From: Thiotrichaceae bacterium
GTDB taxonomy: Bacteria > Pseudomonadota > Gammaproteobacteria > Thiotrichales > Thiotrichaceae
Length of the DNA: 6,570 nucleotides
Assembly (NCBI GenBank): GCA_027024625.1
Contig: JALVRY010000104.1
Location: forward strand, 1 to 6,570
Direction: 5' to 3'
Shown: in pieces, positions 4,781 through 6,570 of the stretch
Position numbering within the stretch: position 1 is the stretch's first letter
Layout: each line of letters opens with the position of its first letter
Notes under the pieces: generated by a model
The model's input: only the letters and a program-made list of their open reading frames with translations
The model's database searches: none
Told to the model about the DNA's origin: nothing
Made by a program: the position numbers and the translations under genes

Positions 4781-6316
4781 ATGGATGCTATTCCTAAGTT
4801 AAAAGCAGGGCAACAGGCTGATATTTGCCTGATTTTAGAGGGGACGTACCCATACGTTCGTGGTGGAGTTTCAAGCTGGGTTCACCAGATAATTAATGGC
4901 TTCCCTGAATACCAATTTGCACTACTTTTTATCGGTGCAATGCGGGAACATTATGTTGATATGAAGTATGACTTGCCTAGCAATGTTTGCCACATGGAAC
5001 TGTACTTTTTGACAAATGAAAAGTCTGAGAGTGATGCTTATACCAAGCCAAAACCACGCAAGGGTGATTCTGACTCCTACAAGGTGGTGGAGCAATTTCA
5101 CCAATTAATAAAGCAATATGATGTTACGCCAAAAGAACAAGATTTAGCGGATTTTATCCAGCTTATCCATTCGGATAAAAAGCTAACAGTTGATGACTTT
5201 CTTTACAGTGAAAGCGCGTGGAATTACATCACAGAACAGTATCAAAAAAATTGCCCAAATAGCTCGTTCAAAGATTATTTCTGGACGATTAGAGCAATGC
5301 ACCAGCCACTTTTCAATCTTTTTGATATTGCAAGAAATGCTCCAAAAGCAAGGCTGTATCATACGATTTCAACAGGTTATGCGGGTTTAACGGGGATGCT
5401 ACTACGCTATATGTGGAATAAGCCTTTAATGCTGACAGAGCATGGTATTTATACCAAAGAGCGTCGTATTGATTTATACCAAGTAGGTTGGATTAAGGAA
5501 GAAGTACCCTATGTGTTGACAGGTTTGGAAGAAAATATGTCTTATTTAAGACAACTTTGGATTAGTTTTTTTGAAGGTTTAGGGCGGTTAACCTACAGTG
5601 CGGCAGATCCCATTATCACCTTGTATGAAGCTAACCGTAGTAAGCAAATCGAGTATGGGGCAGATCCAGAACGTTCTTACGTTATTCCTAATGGTATTCG
5701 TCTTGATCGATTTATTCCATTAAGGGATAAACGTCCTAAAAAAGTACCACCTATTTTAGGATTGATTGGTCGAGTTGTACCTATCAAGGATATTAAAACT
5801 TATATCCGTGCGATTAGTGCAATCTGTCAGAAAATTCCAGAATCAGAGGGCTGGATTATTGGTCCAGAAGATGAAGATGAAAAATATGCGGATGAGTGCC
5901 ATTCTTTAGTGGCTAGCTTGGGAATGGAAGGTAAGGTGAAGTTTCTAGGCTTTCAGAATATTGATGATATTTTACCTCAACTTGGTTTAATGACATTGAG
6001 TTCAATTAGTGAAGGTCAGCCATTGGTCATATTAGAAGGTTATGCTGCTGGCTTACCAACATTAGCAACCGATGTCGGATCATGTCGTGAGCTAGTTGAG
6101 GGTCGTCCTGGAGAAGATGCTGCTCTTGGTGTGGCTGGTGCTGTGGTGCCAATTGCAAACCCTGCGGCAATGGCAGAAGCGGCTGTTAAATTATTGGGTG
6201 ATGAGGATTGCTGGTATGCTGCTCAAGCTGCTGCAATAGCCCGTGTTGAAAAATACTATACGGAAGAAAAGTTCTTAGATGATTACCGTGTTGCTTATAA
6301 AAAGGCATTACCATAA
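4781..6316 (+). CDS. pelF: PelF, GT4-family glycosyltransferase of Pel polysaccharide synthesis
   Basis: 511 aa, the usual size for PelF, the cytoplasmic glycosyltransferase that polymerises the Pel exopolysaccharide from a nucleotide sugar and works with the inner-membrane PelD/E/G complex. The N-terminal signature ADICLILEGTYPYVRGGVSS (13-32) followed by WVHQII is diagnostic. The C-terminal GT-B domain has LIGRVVPIKDIKTYI (about 328-342, donor phosphate contacts R331 and K336) and the retaining GT4 EX7E motif in SEGQPLVILEGYAAGLP (E411 and E419), then GSCRELVEG. No signal peptide or membrane helix. The start gives an N-terminus like known PelF, but the upstream sequence (ATAAAATATCTA) has no Shine-Dalgarno, so translation may be weak or leader-dependent. 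pelG follows with a TAATG overlap. No pelA-E gene lies upstream; the previous gene is a peptidase. Pel production is classically c-di-GMP-dependent through PelD, which is not seen here. Confidence 0.95.
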   Translation: MDAIPKLKAGQQADICLILEGTYPYVRGGVSSWVHQIINGFPEYQFALLFIGAMREHYVDMKYDLPSNVCHMELYFLTNEKSESDAYTKPKPRKGDSDSYKVVEQFHQLIKQYDVTPKEQDLADFIQLIHSDKKLTVDDFLYSESAWNYITEQYQKNCPNSSFKDYFWTIRAMHQPLFNLFDIARNAPKARLYHTISTGYAGLTGMLLRYMWNKPLMLTEHGIYTKERRIDLYQVGWIKEEVPYVLTGLEENMSYLRQLWISFFEGLGRLTYSAADPIITLYEANRSKQIEYGADPERSYVIPNGIRLDRFIPLRDKRPKKVPPILGLIGRVVPIKDIKTYIRAISAICQKIPESEGWIIGPEDEDEKYADECHSLVASLGMEGKVKFLGFQNIDDILPQLGLMTLSSISEGQPLVILEGYAAGLPTLATDVGSCRELVEGRPGEDAALGVAGAVVPIANPAAMAEAAVKLLGDEDCWYAAQAAAIARVEKYYTEEKFLDDYRVAYKKALP

Positions 6317-6570
6317 TGGCTGGTATTGGATTTGAACTCCGTAAGTTCCTAAAAGATGAGTCATGGGGCGGACTTGCCAAAACCTACGTTTATGCAGGAG
6401 TGATTAGTTCTGGGCCTTGGGTGCTCTCTATTTTAGGCATTATGCTCGTGGGCATGATTAGCGTTAGTCGTATCAATTCTCCTATCTTAGTGATGGAGTT
6501 TTTAGTCTCCGTCACATACTTGATGTCCGTATCACTGATATTAACGGGTTTATTACAGCTGGTATTTACT
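6316..6570 (+). CDS. pelG: PelG, Pel polysaccharide inner-membrane transporter (5' part only)
   Basis: The first 85 codons of pelG, cut by the window end. The start ATG overlaps the pelF stop (TAATG), indicating translational coupling. The N-terminus MAGIGFELRKFL, then a WGGLAKTYVYAGVISSGPWV segment, is characteristic of PelG, a multi-spanning Wzx/MATE-like membrane protein that works with PelD and PelE and is thought to move the growing polymer across the inner membrane. Two membrane segments are visible: about 25-50 (through VLSILGIMLVGMISV) and about 60-85 (FLVSVTYLMSVSLILTGLLQ). The frame is open to the last base. Confidence 0.93.
   Translation, partial: MAGIGFELRKFLKDESWGGLAKTYVYAGVISSGPWVLSILGIMLVGMISVSRINSPILVMEFLVSVTYLMSVSLILTGLLQLVFT

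Noticed and set aside
6186..6380. Minus-strand frame across the pelF/pelG junction
   Set aside because: Lies fully opposite two well-supported Pel genes and has no recognisable content.

Overview
The window is low-GC bacterial DNA from a Gram-negative, most likely a gammaproteobacterium (a betaproteobacterium is not excluded). The basis is a proteobacterial-type dNTP triphosphohydrolase, a periplasmic haem c protein behind an FNR/Anr-like site, a Sec signal peptide with an AxA-type cleavage site, and PelF/PelG of the Pel exopolysaccharide system. I cannot name the genus. There are no tRNA or rRNA genes, no CRISPR array and no complete insertion sequence.

Layout. 1-224: leader with a strong hairpin (31-70), a consensus -10 box (100-105) and a short dispersed repeat (copy A). 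225-1837: a two-gene unit, dgt (HD-domain dNTPase) overlapping by ATGA a one-domain asparaginase-like gene. 1838-2070: regulatory gap with several palindromes and a 14-bp FNR/Anr-type box. 2071-2991: a membrane-anchored, methionine-rich, coiled-coil-like protein ending in a c-type cytochrome domain. 3065-3228: frameshifted, truncated remnant of a short-chain dehydrogenase/reductase (SDR). 3200-3652, minus strand: a 150-aa orphan protein with an acidic C-terminus. 3877-4539: a secreted HExxH metallopeptidase-like protein. 4540-4780: gap with two more repeat copies (B and C, inverted to each other) and a perfect palindrome just before pelF. 4781-6316: pelF. 6316 to the window end: the start of pelG, overlapping pelF by TAATG.

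How the parts relate. dgt and the asparaginase-like gene are co-translated housekeeping genes. The cytochrome gene has its own, probably oxygen-responsive, control and no surviving partner here. pelF-pelG is the start of a Pel polysaccharide locus in which the usual upstream genes (pelA-E) are not in front of pelF, so the operon is rearranged or split. The points most worth a second look are the three-copy intergenic repeat family, the architecture of the cytochrome protein, the gene-decay junction near 3200, and the palindrome in front of pelF.
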